Source of the DNA: Planctomycetota bacterium
GTDB taxonomy: Bacteria > Planctomycetota > UBA8108 > UBA1146 > JAJFFE01
DNA: 7,013 nucleotides
Assembly: GCA_020425835.1 (NCBI GenBank)
Contig: JAGQRC010000185.1
Location: forward strand, 1 to 7,013
Direction: 5' to 3'
The translations under genes were made by a program, and so were the position numbers. Under the pieces are notes generated by a model that saw nothing but the letters and a program-made list of their open reading frames with translations, ran no database searches and had not been told where the DNA came from. Each line of letters begins with the position of its first letter. Position 1 is the first letter of the stretch. Positions 1 through 6,820 of the stretch are shown here, in pieces.

Positions 1-332
1 TCGAAGTATGAGCCAATACGACTGCGTTTCGCCGGAAGTACTGGCCTTGAAATCTCGGACTCTCGCCTCGAAAGCAGCTTCTCAACGGACTGTAGTGGCC
101 GCGTGCAACAAGCCCGTTGGGTATCTACTCCCGGATTGCGGGACGAACTCGGAACGGCGCGTTGAACGACGCGGGCCACGGAAGTGCTACTCGGGAAGGC
201 GCGAGAACTCCAGGGAATCGCGATGGAATACCTGCGGACGCCGTCGGTGAGCCGCGGGGTGGGCATTGACTCGTCCGCAGGGTTCGCGATCATGCCAAGC
301 TCATAACATTCCCGAACCCCGAGAGCTCTCCC
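1..332. other. Non-coding stretch upstream of the ABC-F gene
   Basis: No gene is supported here. The only sizeable open frame (8-250, plus strand, 80 codons) is rich in Arg and Ser, lacks a ribosome binding site, has no recognisable domain and does not show the strong G/C third-position bias of the neighbouring genes. A TTGACT hexamer at 266-271 could be a -35 element, but no convincing -10 lies 16-18 bases downstream. A 5-bp inverted repeat (CGCGT at 158-162 with ACGCG at 169-173) is too weak to call. The region probably holds the promoter and leader of the ABC-F gene, but I cannot place them. Confidence 0.5.
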
Positions 333-2282
333 GTGCTGCGCGCCCACAACCTCACCAAGTCCTACGGGGGCCAGGTCCTCCTCGACAGCGTCGGCTTCCT
401 GATGAACAAGGGGGAGCGTCTCGCGCTCGTCGGCCGCAACGGCTCCGGCAAGACGACGCTCTTCCGGATGATCCTCGGCGAGGAAGAGCCGGACACGGGG
501 GAGCTGACGACGCCCAAGGGCTACACGATCGGGCATCTCTCGCAGCACCTCTCCTTCCACGAGGCGACGATCCTCGACGAGGTGCGTGCCGCCTTGCCGC
601 CGGCCGACGACGGCATCGATCTCACGTACAAGGCGGAGGCGGCGCTGATGGGGCTCGGCTTCGACCGGGAGGACTTCGGTCGACCGGCGAGCGAGTTCTC
701 GGGTGGGTACCAGATCCGCGTCAACCTCGCGAAGGTGCTCGTCGCCGAGCCCGATCTCCTGCTGCTCGACGAGCCGACGAACTACCTCGACATCGTCTCC
801 GTGCGCTGGCTCGAGCAGTACCTGTCCGCATGGCCGGGTGAGTTGATCGTGATCTCGCACGATCGAGCCTTCCTCCGGGAGGTCACCACTCACACCATGT
901 TGCTCCATCGTCAAGGTGTGCGTCGCCTCGAGGGCTCCATCGAGAAGGTCGTCGAGCAAGTGGCGCTCGAAGAGGAGGTCCACGAAAAAACGCGGCTCAA
1001 CGAGGAGCGGAAGCGGCGGCAGGACGAGCGGTTCATCGAGCGATTCCGCGCGAAGGCGAGCAAGGCGCGCGCGGTGCAGTCCCGGATCAAGGCGTTGGCG
1101 CGGCGCGATGAGATCGAGGCGCTCGAGGAGGAGCGAACGCTCGATTTTCGGTTCCGGTCCGAGCCGTTCCACGCCCCGGTCACCTTGAAGGCGCGCGATC
1201 TCACGTTCGGTTACCCGGAGGGCCCACGGATCGTCGACGGCTTCTCGATCGATGTGGCGCACGGCGATCGCATCGCGGTGATCGGGAAGAACGGTCGCGG
1301 GAAGACGACGCTGCTCGACCTCCTCGCACGCGAACGCGAGCCGCAGCGCGGCGACGTCACGGTCCACCCGTCGGTGCGCTCGGCCTACTTCGGGCAGACC
1401 AACATCGACCGGCTCGACCATCGTCAGACCATCGAGGGCGAGATCCTCGCGGTCCACCCGGAGCACAACCGGGGCAAGGCGCGATCGGTGTGCGGACTGA
1501 TGATGTTCGAGGGCGACCTCGCCCTGAAGAAGATCGGAGTGCTGTCCGGAGGTGAGCGCAGCCGCGTGCTCCTCGGGAAGATCCTCGTCAGCCCTTCGAA
1601 CCTCCTCATGCTCGACGAGCCGACGAACCATCTCGATCTCGAGTCCGTCGAGGCGTTGGTCGACGCGATCGATGAGTTCCCGGGTGCGGTCATCATCGTG
1701 ACCCACAGCGAGATGATCCTGGAGCGCATGGCGAAACGTCTGGTCGTCTTCGATCGCGGCAAGGTGACCTTGTTCGAGGGCGGCTATCGCGACTTCCTGG
1801 AGCGCGTCGGATGGGAGGGCGAGGCGGCGCCGGCGAAGCCCACCCCGCTCTCGGCGTCGAAGGCCGCGAAGTCGAGCCCGCCGAAGTCGAGCGCGTCGAG
1901 CTCCGGTGGGACGAAGCCCGCGACCCAGACGCCCGCGAGGACCCAGCCCGCTAGCACCGGACCCCCCGTCTCTCCGAAGGAGCGTCGCCGACTCCGCGCG
2001 GCGATCATCGCCGAGCGATCGAAGAAGACCGCGGATCTCCGGAAGCGCCGAGATCGCCTCCAGCACAAGGTGGATCGTCTCGAAGAGGAGATCGAGGAGT
2101 TGACGAGGCTCGAGACCGACCTTCGCCAACGCGGTGCGAGCGCCCGGCTCGCGGAGGCCAGCGACCAGCGGCACGAGAAGCAACACGCGATCATCGAGAT
2201 CGCGGGCGAACTCGCCGCCGTCCAGGAGCAGCTCGACCGCGCCGACGCCAAGTTCGAGAGCCGGCTGGCCGAACTGGAGTGA
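333..2282 (+). CDS. ABC-F family ATPase, Uup-like, with C-terminal coiled coil
   Basis: A 649-residue soluble protein with two ABC ATPase domains and no membrane segment, which defines the ABC-F class. These proteins bind the ribosomal E site and act on translation or ribosome assembly rather than transport. NBD1 has Walker A at 34-42 (GRNGSGKTT), signature FSGGYQ at 122-127, Walker B/D-loop DEPTNYLD at 146-153 and switch His176 (SHDR). An Arg/Lys-rich helical linker at about 210-265 matches the P-site tRNA interaction motif. NBD2 has Walker A at 318-326 (GKNGRGKTT), signature LSGGE at 404-408, DEPTNHLD at 428-435 and His458 in THSEM, a departure from SHDR. A Pro/Ser/Ala-rich tether (about 496-548) leads to a charged coiled coil (about 549-649), as in Uup. 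The GTG start is chosen because it places the first beta-strand (LRAHNLTKSYGG) at the N terminus; the ribosome binding site is weak. Class assignment is firm. Uup rather than an antibiotic-resistance ABC-F is inferred from the C-terminal coil. Confidence 0.95.
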   Translation: MLRAHNLTKSYGGQVLLDSVGFLMNKGERLALVGRNGSGKTTLFRMILGEEEPDTGELTTPKGYTIGHLSQHLSFHEATILDEVRAALPPADDGIDLTYKAEAALMGLGFDREDFGRPASEFSGGYQIRVNLAKVLVAEPDLLLLDEPTNYLDIVSVRWLEQYLSAWPGELIVISHDRAFLREVTTHTMLLHRQGVRRLEGSIEKVVEQVALEEEVHEKTRLNEERKRRQDERFIERFRAKASKARAVQSRIKALARRDEIEALEEERTLDFRFRSEPFHAPVTLKARDLTFGYPEGPRIVDGFSIDVAHGDRIAVIGKNGRGKTTLLDLLAREREPQRGDVTVHPSVRSAYFGQTNIDRLDHRQTIEGEILAVHPEHNRGKARSVCGLMMFEGDLALKKIGVLSGGERSRVLLGKILVSPSNLLMLDEPTNHLDLESVEALVDAIDEFPGAVIIVTHSEMILERMAKRLVVFDRGKVTLFEGGYRDFLERVGWEGEAAPAKPTPLSASKAAKSSPPKSSASSSGGTKPATQTPARTQPASTGPPVSPKERRRLRAAIIAERSKKTADLRKRRDRLQHKVDRLEEEIEELTRLETDLRQRGASARLAEASDQRHEKQHAIIEIAGELAAVQEQLDRADAKFESRLAELE

Positions 2283-2286
2283 GGCG

Positions 2287-2302
2287 CGCACGGGACCGTG
2301 TG
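2287..2302 (+). terminator. Weak hairpin just after the ABC-F stop codon
   Basis: Arms CGCACG (2287-2292) and CGTGTG (2297-2302) can pair over six base pairs, one of them G-U, around a GGAC loop, starting five bases after the stop codon. There is no T tract, so intrinsic termination is doubtful. It could be an mRNA 3' end stabiliser or chance in GC-rich DNA. Confidence 0.2.
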
Positions 2303-2326
2303 AGAGGACCTGTCCCCGCACGGTGG

Positions 2327-2356
2327 TCGACGCACCCCTCATCGGAGTGGTATCTT
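2327..2356 (+). promoter_or_regulatory. Possible promoter of the beta-helix gene
   Basis: TCGACG (2327-2332, four of six matches to TTGACA) lies 18 bases before TATCTT (2351-2356, four of six matches to TATAAT), about 50 bases upstream of the ATG at 2406. The 123-bp gap after the ABC-F gene is long enough for an independent promoter. This is a consensus match only; sigma factor preferences in this lineage are not known to me. Confidence 0.3.
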
Positions 2357-2405
2357 CCGCATCGACCCAGCGTCTCAGAGTCGGGAACACGGAGGGGGAG
2401 AGCGC

Positions 2406-3887
2406 ATGCGACGTACGGCACTATTGTTCGTGACTCTGGGGCTCCTCATCGGAAGCCGGGTCTCCGCCACCACGCTCACCGTTCCCGGCGACTTCGCGAC
2501 GATCCAGGGGGCGATCGTCGCGGCGGTGGATGGCGATGTCATCGTGGTCAGCTCGGGGACCTACGCCGAGAACATCAACTTCCTCGGCAAGGCGATCACC
2601 GTTCAGAGTGTCAGTGGTCCGTCGACGACGATCGTCGATGCCGGAGGGTCGGGCTCCGTGGTGACCTTCCAGGCGGGCGAGATGTCGGACACGGTGCTCT
2701 CCGGATTCACGATCACCAACGGTCAGGCGGCCGACGGTGGCGGGATCCTGTGCACGGGCACCGGGTCGCCGACGATTCTCGACTGTCGAGTCGTCGCGAA
2801 CATCGCGGGCGATGACGGCGGCGGGATCTACTCGATCGGTGGGAGCCCGACGATCGCCGGGTGCGAGATCTCCGACAACACCTGCGGCGATGACGGTGGG
2901 GGACTCCTCTGCTCCGGCGGCGCCCCGATGATCGTGGACTGTCTCTTCTCCGACAACGCGGCGATGGGGTCGCCGACGCCCAACGGGGGTGGGATCCACA
3001 CGCGAGACGGTTCCAGCCCGCTGATCACCCGCTGCGTCATTCGAGGCAACTTCGCCGAGGAGGGCGCCGGAGGGATTCGCTGCTTCAACTCCGACGCGAC
3101 GATCACCGATTGCCTGATCATCGGGAACTCGAGCGGGACCAACGGCGGGGGCGTTCGCGCCTACGACTCGTCACCGATCCTCACCAACTGCACGATTCAC
3201 GGCAATTCGGCGATCACCAGCGCCGGGGGGCTGGAGTCGGAATCGTCGTCCTCGACCGTCCTGGTGAACAGCATCGTCTGGGGAAACGGTGCCCCGACAT
3301 CGCCGCAGCTCCTCGCCGGTGGCGCGGGCTCGCTGTCGGTGACCTACAGTGATGTCGCGGGAGGTTGGCCCGGCGTCGGGAACCTCGATCTCGACCCGGA
3401 GTTCGTCGACGCCATCGGGCCCGACGGCTCGCCGGCGACGGGAGACGAGAACTTCCGTCTCACCGCGTCGTCCCCGTGTGTCGATGCGGGCTCCAACGTT
3501 GCGCCAGCGCTTCCCGCGCTGGACTTCGAGGGCGACGAGCGCGTGGTCGACGGTGACGCCGACGGCGTGGCCGTCGTCGACATGGGCGCGGACGAGGTCG
3601 CCGGCGGATTCCTCCGAGGCGACGTCAACTCCGACGGCGTCCTCGACGTGTCGGACGCCGTGTTCGGTCTCGCCGCCCTGTTCATTCCGGGGTCGAGTGC
3701 GCCGACGTGCGACGATGCGAGCGATGCCAACGACGATGGGCTCTTCGACATCTCCGACGCCGTCTACACGTTGGCCGCGCTCTTCATCCCGGGCTCGTCA
3801 CCGACGCCCGCCCCGGGTGGCCAAACGTGTGGTCCCGACCCGACGGCAGACGGCCTCGACTGTGCGGGTCCGACGACTTGTCCGTGA
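2406..3887 (+). CDS. Secreted right-handed beta-helix protein with C-terminal dockerin-like domain
   Basis: A 493-residue exported protein. The ATG follows a strong GGAGGGGGAG ribosome binding site at 2391-2400. Residues 1-21 form a signal peptide (two Arg, hydrophobic core, VSA cleavage site). Residues 22 to about 300 form a pectate-lyase-type parallel beta-helix whose coils recur every 26-30 residues, each opening with Gly-rich GGG or AGG and carrying a DC or similar step. Residues 405-465 hold two dockerin-like calcium loops of pattern DxNxDGxxDxxD (D406, N408, D410, D414, D417 and D440, N442, D444, D448, D451). Each is followed by an almost identical LAALFIPGSS tail. The protein has 15 cysteines and a short Cys-containing C terminus. 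No catalytic residues can be assigned. Such proteins are usually surface or extracellular, in carbohydrate binding or adhesion; any cohesin partner is not in view. A polysaccharide lyase is possible but not shown. Confidence 0.9.
   Translation: MRRTALLFVTLGLLIGSRVSATTLTVPGDFATIQGAIVAAVDGDVIVVSSGTYAENINFLGKAITVQSVSGPSTTIVDAGGSGSVVTFQAGEMSDTVLSGFTITNGQAADGGGILCTGTGSPTILDCRVVANIAGDDGGGIYSIGGSPTIAGCEISDNTCGDDGGGLLCSGGAPMIVDCLFSDNAAMGSPTPNGGGIHTRDGSSPLITRCVIRGNFAEEGAGGIRCFNSDATITDCLIIGNSSGTNGGGVRAYDSSPILTNCTIHGNSAITSAGGLESESSSSTVLVNSIVWGNGAPTSPQLLAGGAGSLSVTYSDVAGGWPGVGNLDLDPEFVDAIGPDGSPATGDENFRLTASSPCVDAGSNVAPALPALDFEGDERVVDGDADGVAVVDMGADEVAGGFLRGDVNSDGVLDVSDAVFGLAALFIPGSSAPTCDDASDANDDGLFDISDAVYTLAALFIPGSSPTPAPGGQTCGPDPTADGLDCAGPTTCP
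2736..3240 (+). repeat. Beta-helix coil repeats within the secreted protein
   Basis: Gly-rich openings GGG/AGG recur at residues 111, 138, 164, 194, 221, 247 and about 274, giving a period of 26-30 residues. Between them the pattern is a small polar turn, SPTI or similar, then D/G/N-Cys and N-x-A/S. The repeats are clear in protein but only partly conserved in DNA, so they look old rather than recently amplified. Confidence 0.7.
3618..3800 (+). repeat. Duplicated dockerin-like calcium-binding segment
   Basis: Two 27-residue segments (residues 405-431, bases 3618-3698; and 439-465, bases 3720-3800) each contain an EF-hand-like loop with acidic or Asn residues at positions 1, 3, 5, 9 and 12, then SDAV, a hydrophobic helix and FIPGSS. 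This is the architecture of a type I dockerin, which binds calcium and docks to cohesin modules. The post-loop helices differ at only two positions over 16 residues (FG versus YT). Confidence 0.85.
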
Positions 3888-3905
3888 GATTCGCGAGGGG
3901 TGACG

Positions 3906-4298
3906 CTACTTCACGAAACGAATCGTGATCGGATAGCGATACGTCTCACCATTCTGCGCCTTGAGCGCCGCGACGATCGTCAGCACCAGGTCCATCAGCC
4001 CGAGAATCGGAATCAGCACGATCCCGATCACGACGAAGATCAACGGAACGCAGCAGGCGATCCAGATCATTATCGAGATCTGGAAGTTGACCGACTCCCT
4101 GCCGTGCGCGTCGACGAAGGGGTCGGTCTCCTTCTTCATCGTCCACCAGATGATGGGGCCAATGATGTTGCCGAACGGAATGACGTAGCCAGCGAGGCTC
4201 GCGAGATGGCAGATCATGGCATTGCTCTTGGCCTCCGCCGATCCCGGCTGGCCGAACCCGTCCTCCGGCCCATCGAAGTCACCGTATTCGTCGCGCAT
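3906..4298 (-). CDS. DUF4870 (Tic20-like) small membrane protein
   Basis: A 130-residue protein. The first 25 residues are acidic, glycine-rich and soluble. The DUF4870 pattern follows: a first hydrophobic segment at about 29-52 (HLASLAGYVIPFGNIIGPII), the conserved KKETDPFVDAHGRESVNFQ loop at 55-73, and a long hydrophobic stretch at about 74-111 that probably makes two membrane helices, ending in a short polar tail. The family is widespread, lies in the cytoplasmic membrane and has no established biochemical role. The ATG at 4298 is supported by AGAGAGGA about seven bases upstream. A start further upstream in the same frame is possible only by running through sequence that is the reverse frame of the neighbouring gene, so I reject it. 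The stop is 18 bases from the stop of the convergent beta-helix gene. A 128-bp gap separates it from the upstream selenoprotein gene, so it may have its own promoter, but none is clear. Confidence 0.92.
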   Translation of the reverse strand: MRDEYGDFDGPEDGFGQPGSAEAKSNAMICHLASLAGYVIPFGNIIGPIIWWTMKKETDPFVDAHGRESVNFQISIMIWIACCVPLIFVVIGIVLIPILGLMDLVLTIVAALKAQNGETYRYPITIRFVK

Positions 4299-4426
4299 GG
4301 TGTCATCCTCTCTCGACTCTGATGCTTCGCCTCGTCGTGATTCCGCCACCCGAGCGGTACATTGAGGAACGCATTCCCGGCGGGAAGCTCGGACTCTCGG
4401 TTCGGGCGCGGTTCTTCGACGCACGG

Positions 4427-5446
4427 TTACGGCTTCGACCCCACCAACGCGTGGACGAACGGGATCACGTCCTTCTCGTAGGTGAACTTCCCCTCGAACC
4501 GTTTGGCGAGCTTGCCCTCGCGATCGAAAATGAGGACCGCGGGAAGCGCGAAGGCGCCGTACTTCTCGAGCACGGCGGATGTCGGGTCGCTGCTCATCCA
4601 GTGGCGGTGTCCCGGGGATCGGACGGCCGGGACACGCGCGGACAGTTTCGCGGCGACGCGTCGCATCAGCTGGGCGTCGACGTCCGTTCCACCATCGAAG
4701 TCGACGTCCAGAGTGATCGCGACGGTGTCCTGAGATCGGCTCTCCTGCAACTGCAGGAGGTGCGGCAACTCCGCAACGCAGTGCTGTCACCATAGGGCCC
4801 AGAGGTCGAGGATCACTACTTTGCCGACGAGCTTTCCGAGCTCCTCGTCGATCTGACCGAGCGAGCGGAGCTCGATGCGCTCGTCCGGGATCCCGAGGTG
4901 CTGACGCGCGCGACCCCACACTTCGGCGACCGCTCCTACGTCGAACTTCCCCGGGGCGAACGCGTGGTTGGCCTTCACCTCGGTGTTCGACCACATGAGC
5001 ACCGTCGTCTCCGCCTTCGGCGAGATCTTGTAGTCCGGGGGGCCCGTCGGATCGTCGTACAGGGTCAGCGGGATGTTGACCAGCGTGTGCTTCTTGGCGA
5101 ACGCGACGAGCTCGGCCTCGGCGGTGTCCGGGTCGTCGGTCAGATAGACCAGGAACGCGTGCTTCGAGTCGGCCGTCATCTTGGAGGCGCTCGAAACGCT
5201 CCGATCGATCGATCGGAGCAGCTGGCCGAGCTCCGCCGTGAGTTTCCGCGTCTGGATGTTGATCACGGTCCGTTTGGCGAACGCACACGCGTAGCAGAGG
5301 GACGAGCCCGCACGAGGTCCGGTCACGTCATCCACGTAGAACGCGCCCGCCGTCTCGCCCGGTTGCAGTCCGGACCGAAGCTCGGTCGAATCGACGTCCC
5401 CGAGTGAGAGCAACGTCGCGGCGATCAAGGACAAGAGCGGTGTCAT
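4427..5446 (-). CDS. Predicted selenoprotein: exported two-domain thioredoxin (TlpA-like), UxxC
   Basis: Reading TGA at 4787-4789 as selenocysteine gives one 339-residue protein. Residues 1 to about 17 are a hydrophobic export signal. Residues about 30-185 form an N-terminal domain with its own CYAC motif (C51, C54), of a type I associate with planctomycete Trx-like proteins. Residues about 190-339 are a TlpA/thioredoxin domain: GKVVILDLWALW, then U220-Q-H-C223, then VAELPHLL, with the likely cis-proline P302 in FALPAVLIFD. The classical motif is WCxxC, so the TGA replaces the attacking cysteine exactly. Frame and coding bias are unbroken on either side. The ATG at 5446 follows AGGAG overlapping the stop of the upstream gene, nine bases away, which implies translational coupling. 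Candidate SECIS hairpins follow the TGA. Without Sec insertion, a 219-residue protein lacking its Trx domain would result. The alternative, a nonsense pseudogene, is unlikely given the exact position and the matching neighbour. Confidence 0.87.
4742..4759 (-). promoter_or_regulatory. Candidate SECIS hairpin, distal (second selenoprotein)
   Basis: On the mRNA strand, CUCCUGC pairs perfectly with GCAGGAG (7 bp) around an AGUU loop. The loop begins 34 bases after the UGA at 4787-4789. A G in the first two loop positions fits the loose bacterial SECIS pattern, and the UGC-loop-GCA closing resembles E. coli fdhF. The distance is near the upper end of what I recall as usual, so the more proximal hairpin at 4761-4775 competes for the role. 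Confidence 0.5.
4761..4775 (-). promoter_or_regulatory. Candidate SECIS hairpin, proximal (second selenoprotein)
   Basis: On the mRNA strand, UGCGG pairs with CCGCA (5 bp) around an AGUUG loop that starts 16 bases after the UGA, close to the spacing in E. coli fdhF. One further G-C pair can form if a single U is bulged just below the stem, which recalls the bulged U of fdhF. The stem is shorter than the distal hairpin, but the spacing is better. The two hairpins are adjacent and could coexist. Confidence 0.5.
4787..4789 (-). other. Predicted selenocysteine codon (UGA), U220
   Basis: The in-frame TGA lies between TGG (Trp) and CAG-CAC-TGC (Gln-His-Cys), giving WUQHC where thioredoxins have WCxxC. 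The frame stays open for 219 codons upstream and 119 downstream. Confidence 0.87.
5198..5219. repeat. Perfect 22-bp palindrome inside the second selenoprotein gene
   Basis: Arms of 11 bp (GCTCCGATCGA and its reverse complement) meet without a spacer, with a core of overlapping CGATCG steps. It encodes part of LLRSIDRSVS in the N-terminal Trx-like domain. It may be chance in GATC-rich coding DNA, or a protein-binding or restriction-modification site. No second copy was noticed in the window. Confidence 0.6.
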
Positions 5447-5455
5447 GCGACTCCT

Positions 5456-6820
5456 CTACAGATCGACGCCTTCGATCACTCGAACCTCGAGCTCCACCTT
5501 GGCCTCACCCCGCACGACGGAGAGGGTGATCTTCTGGGTCGGGTGGCTCGCGAAGTAGCCGATCAGATCCGATTCGGTCCGGGGCTCGGTCTTCCCGTCG
5601 ACGGCCACGATCACGTCCCCGCGTTGCAGCGGGCTGCTGCTCCCGCGTCGTCCACGCGCCGCCTTGAGCGCGAGTTTCCCCGCGGGGATCTCCAAGGCGG
5701 AGCGCTCCTCATCGGTGGCCTCACGGAATTGGTAGCCGCCGAGCAGCCGGGACCGCAGGACACGCGTGGTGGTCCGCCAAGAGATGTCGGTCTTGCGCCG
5801 CCAGCCACTCTCGAGGTCTAGAGCGATCGACACGGGCTCGCCACCGCGCTCGACCTTGGCCTCCAGTCGGCCCGCATCCGACGTGTTCTGGAGCACCCAC
5901 TGGCGATCCGCGATCGAGAAGATCGGTTGCCCCTGGAGCTCCCGGATCTCGTCGCCCTCGCGGAAGCCGGCCTTCGCCGCCGCCGATGCGTCGACCACCC
6001 GACGGATCGTCGCCCGTTCCCTCGGATCGAGATCCAGTCCGACGACCGCCGGCATCGGCCAGGCGAACAGCACGTCATCGGGAATCGGCTCTCCGCGCGC
6101 GAGGTAGGAGAGCTGTCTTCGGTTGCCGAGGTCGTGGCAGTGGGAGCAGCGACCTCCGCGCCCCTCTTCGTCGCGGCGGCGTCGCCGTCCACCCTCCTCA
6201 CCCTCGCGTTCGTCCGGGCCTCGGCCGCGGCGCGGTCCGCGCGCCCCCGCCTCGCGCGGGAAGTCGGCGAGCTTGCGGTACTCGGGGGTCGCGCCGCGCT
6301 TCCCGGCGAGGGCGCCCTTCGCCTCCGCGTCCTTCGCGTGCCACTCGAGCGCGGACTCCATCGCCTTCTGCAAGCTGTCGAGGGAGACGTCTCGCTCCGC
6401 TTCGGCGAACGAGCTTCGCGAGCCGTAACGTCCGTAGATCGTCTGGTCGGCGTCGATGAAGAACACCGCGAACGAAAGGTCGGGATCGAAATCGAAGAGG
6501 GCCAGATCGAGCGTCTCGGCGCGGACCAGCCGCACGCAGACGAATCGGTCCATCAGCTCCTTCAGCTTCGGGTTGCGACGAACCACCTGTTCGTCGATGT
6601 CGGCGCACGAGCTTCACGGCGGGCAACGGAGCACGACCATCAGGGGTCGACCACTCTCCTTCGCCTGGGCGAGGCCCGCGTCCCAGTCGTCGTAGATCCA
6701 ACCGTTCTCGACCGCCGCCTCGCGGTCCCACGCGGGCGGGAAGTCCCGCAGCGCGGCCCCGATCAGCGGCACCGCCGCGACGAGACACACCCAGAGTCCT
6801 GCACGATGTCGCACGTTCAC
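5456..6820 (-). CDS. Predicted selenoprotein: exported thioredoxin-like/PDZ protein with UxxC and CxxCH
   Basis: Reading TGA at 6614-6616 as selenocysteine gives a 454-residue protein. Residues 1 to about 24 are a signal peptide or membrane anchor. Residues about 35-165 are a Trx-like domain: a strand MVVLR, then C66-P-P-U69-S-S-C72, then FVCVRLV and LSFAVFFIDADQTIYGRYG. A low-complexity Arg/Gly/Glu tether (about 190-224) leads to C225-S-H-C228-H229, a possible c-type haem site. PDZ-like domains follow at about 260-336 and 376-450 (AAKAGFREGDEI and SPLQRGDVIVAVDG). I recall NCBI naming a family Trx7/PDZ domain-containing (seleno)protein; this looks like a member, from memory only. The GTG start at 6820 is chosen for the export signal and an AAGGGGA ribosome binding site. 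An internal GTG at 6586 would tempt gene callers to drop the N terminus and redox site. It is first in a tight pair with the gene ending at 4427. Confidence 0.9.
6576..6596 (-). promoter_or_regulatory. Candidate SECIS hairpin (first selenoprotein)
   Basis: On the mRNA strand, arm CGACGAAC pairs perfectly over 8 bp with GUUCGUCG around the loop AGGUG. The loop starts 25 bases after the UGA at 6614-6616. Its first four bases, AGGU, are those of the E. coli fdhF SECIS apical loop, where G and U contact SelB. The stem is in coding sequence (residues 76-82), as bacterial SECIS elements are. Confidence 0.78.
6614..6616 (-). other. Predicted selenocysteine codon (UGA), U69
   Basis: The in-frame TGA lies after TGC-CCG-CCG (Cys-Pro-Pro) and before AGC-TCG-TGC (Ser-Ser-Cys), giving CPPUSSC at the Trx-fold redox site. 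The frame is open for 68 codons before and 385 after. Cysteine relatives that I recall carry RCxPCxxC here. Confidence 0.9.

Noticed and set aside
8..250. An 80-codon plus-strand open frame at the left edge
   Set aside because: No ribosome binding site, no recognisable domain, Arg/Ser-rich composition, and base use unlike the neighbouring genes.
2280..3887. Genome-wide reassignment of TGA to Trp
   Set aside because: The ABC-F gene (2280-2282) and the beta-helix gene (3885-3887) both end naturally at TGA, and Trp is encoded by TGG throughout. Trp would also make no sense at a redox cysteine position.
4374..4386. Inverted repeat TTCCC/GGGAA between the DUF4870 and selenoprotein genes
   Set aside because: Five base pairs with a 3-base loop and no T tract; too weak for a terminator or operator call.
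4787..4789. TGA as a frameshift or sequencing artefact
   Set aside because: The frame is identical on both sides, so no indel is needed. The equivalent catalytic position is also TGA in the neighbouring gene.
3906..5288. A 460-codon minus-strand open frame
   Set aside because: Only the last 130 codons (from 4298) are a real gene, DUF4870. The upstream 330 codons are an Arg-rich alternative frame of the second selenoprotein gene and the intergenic gap.
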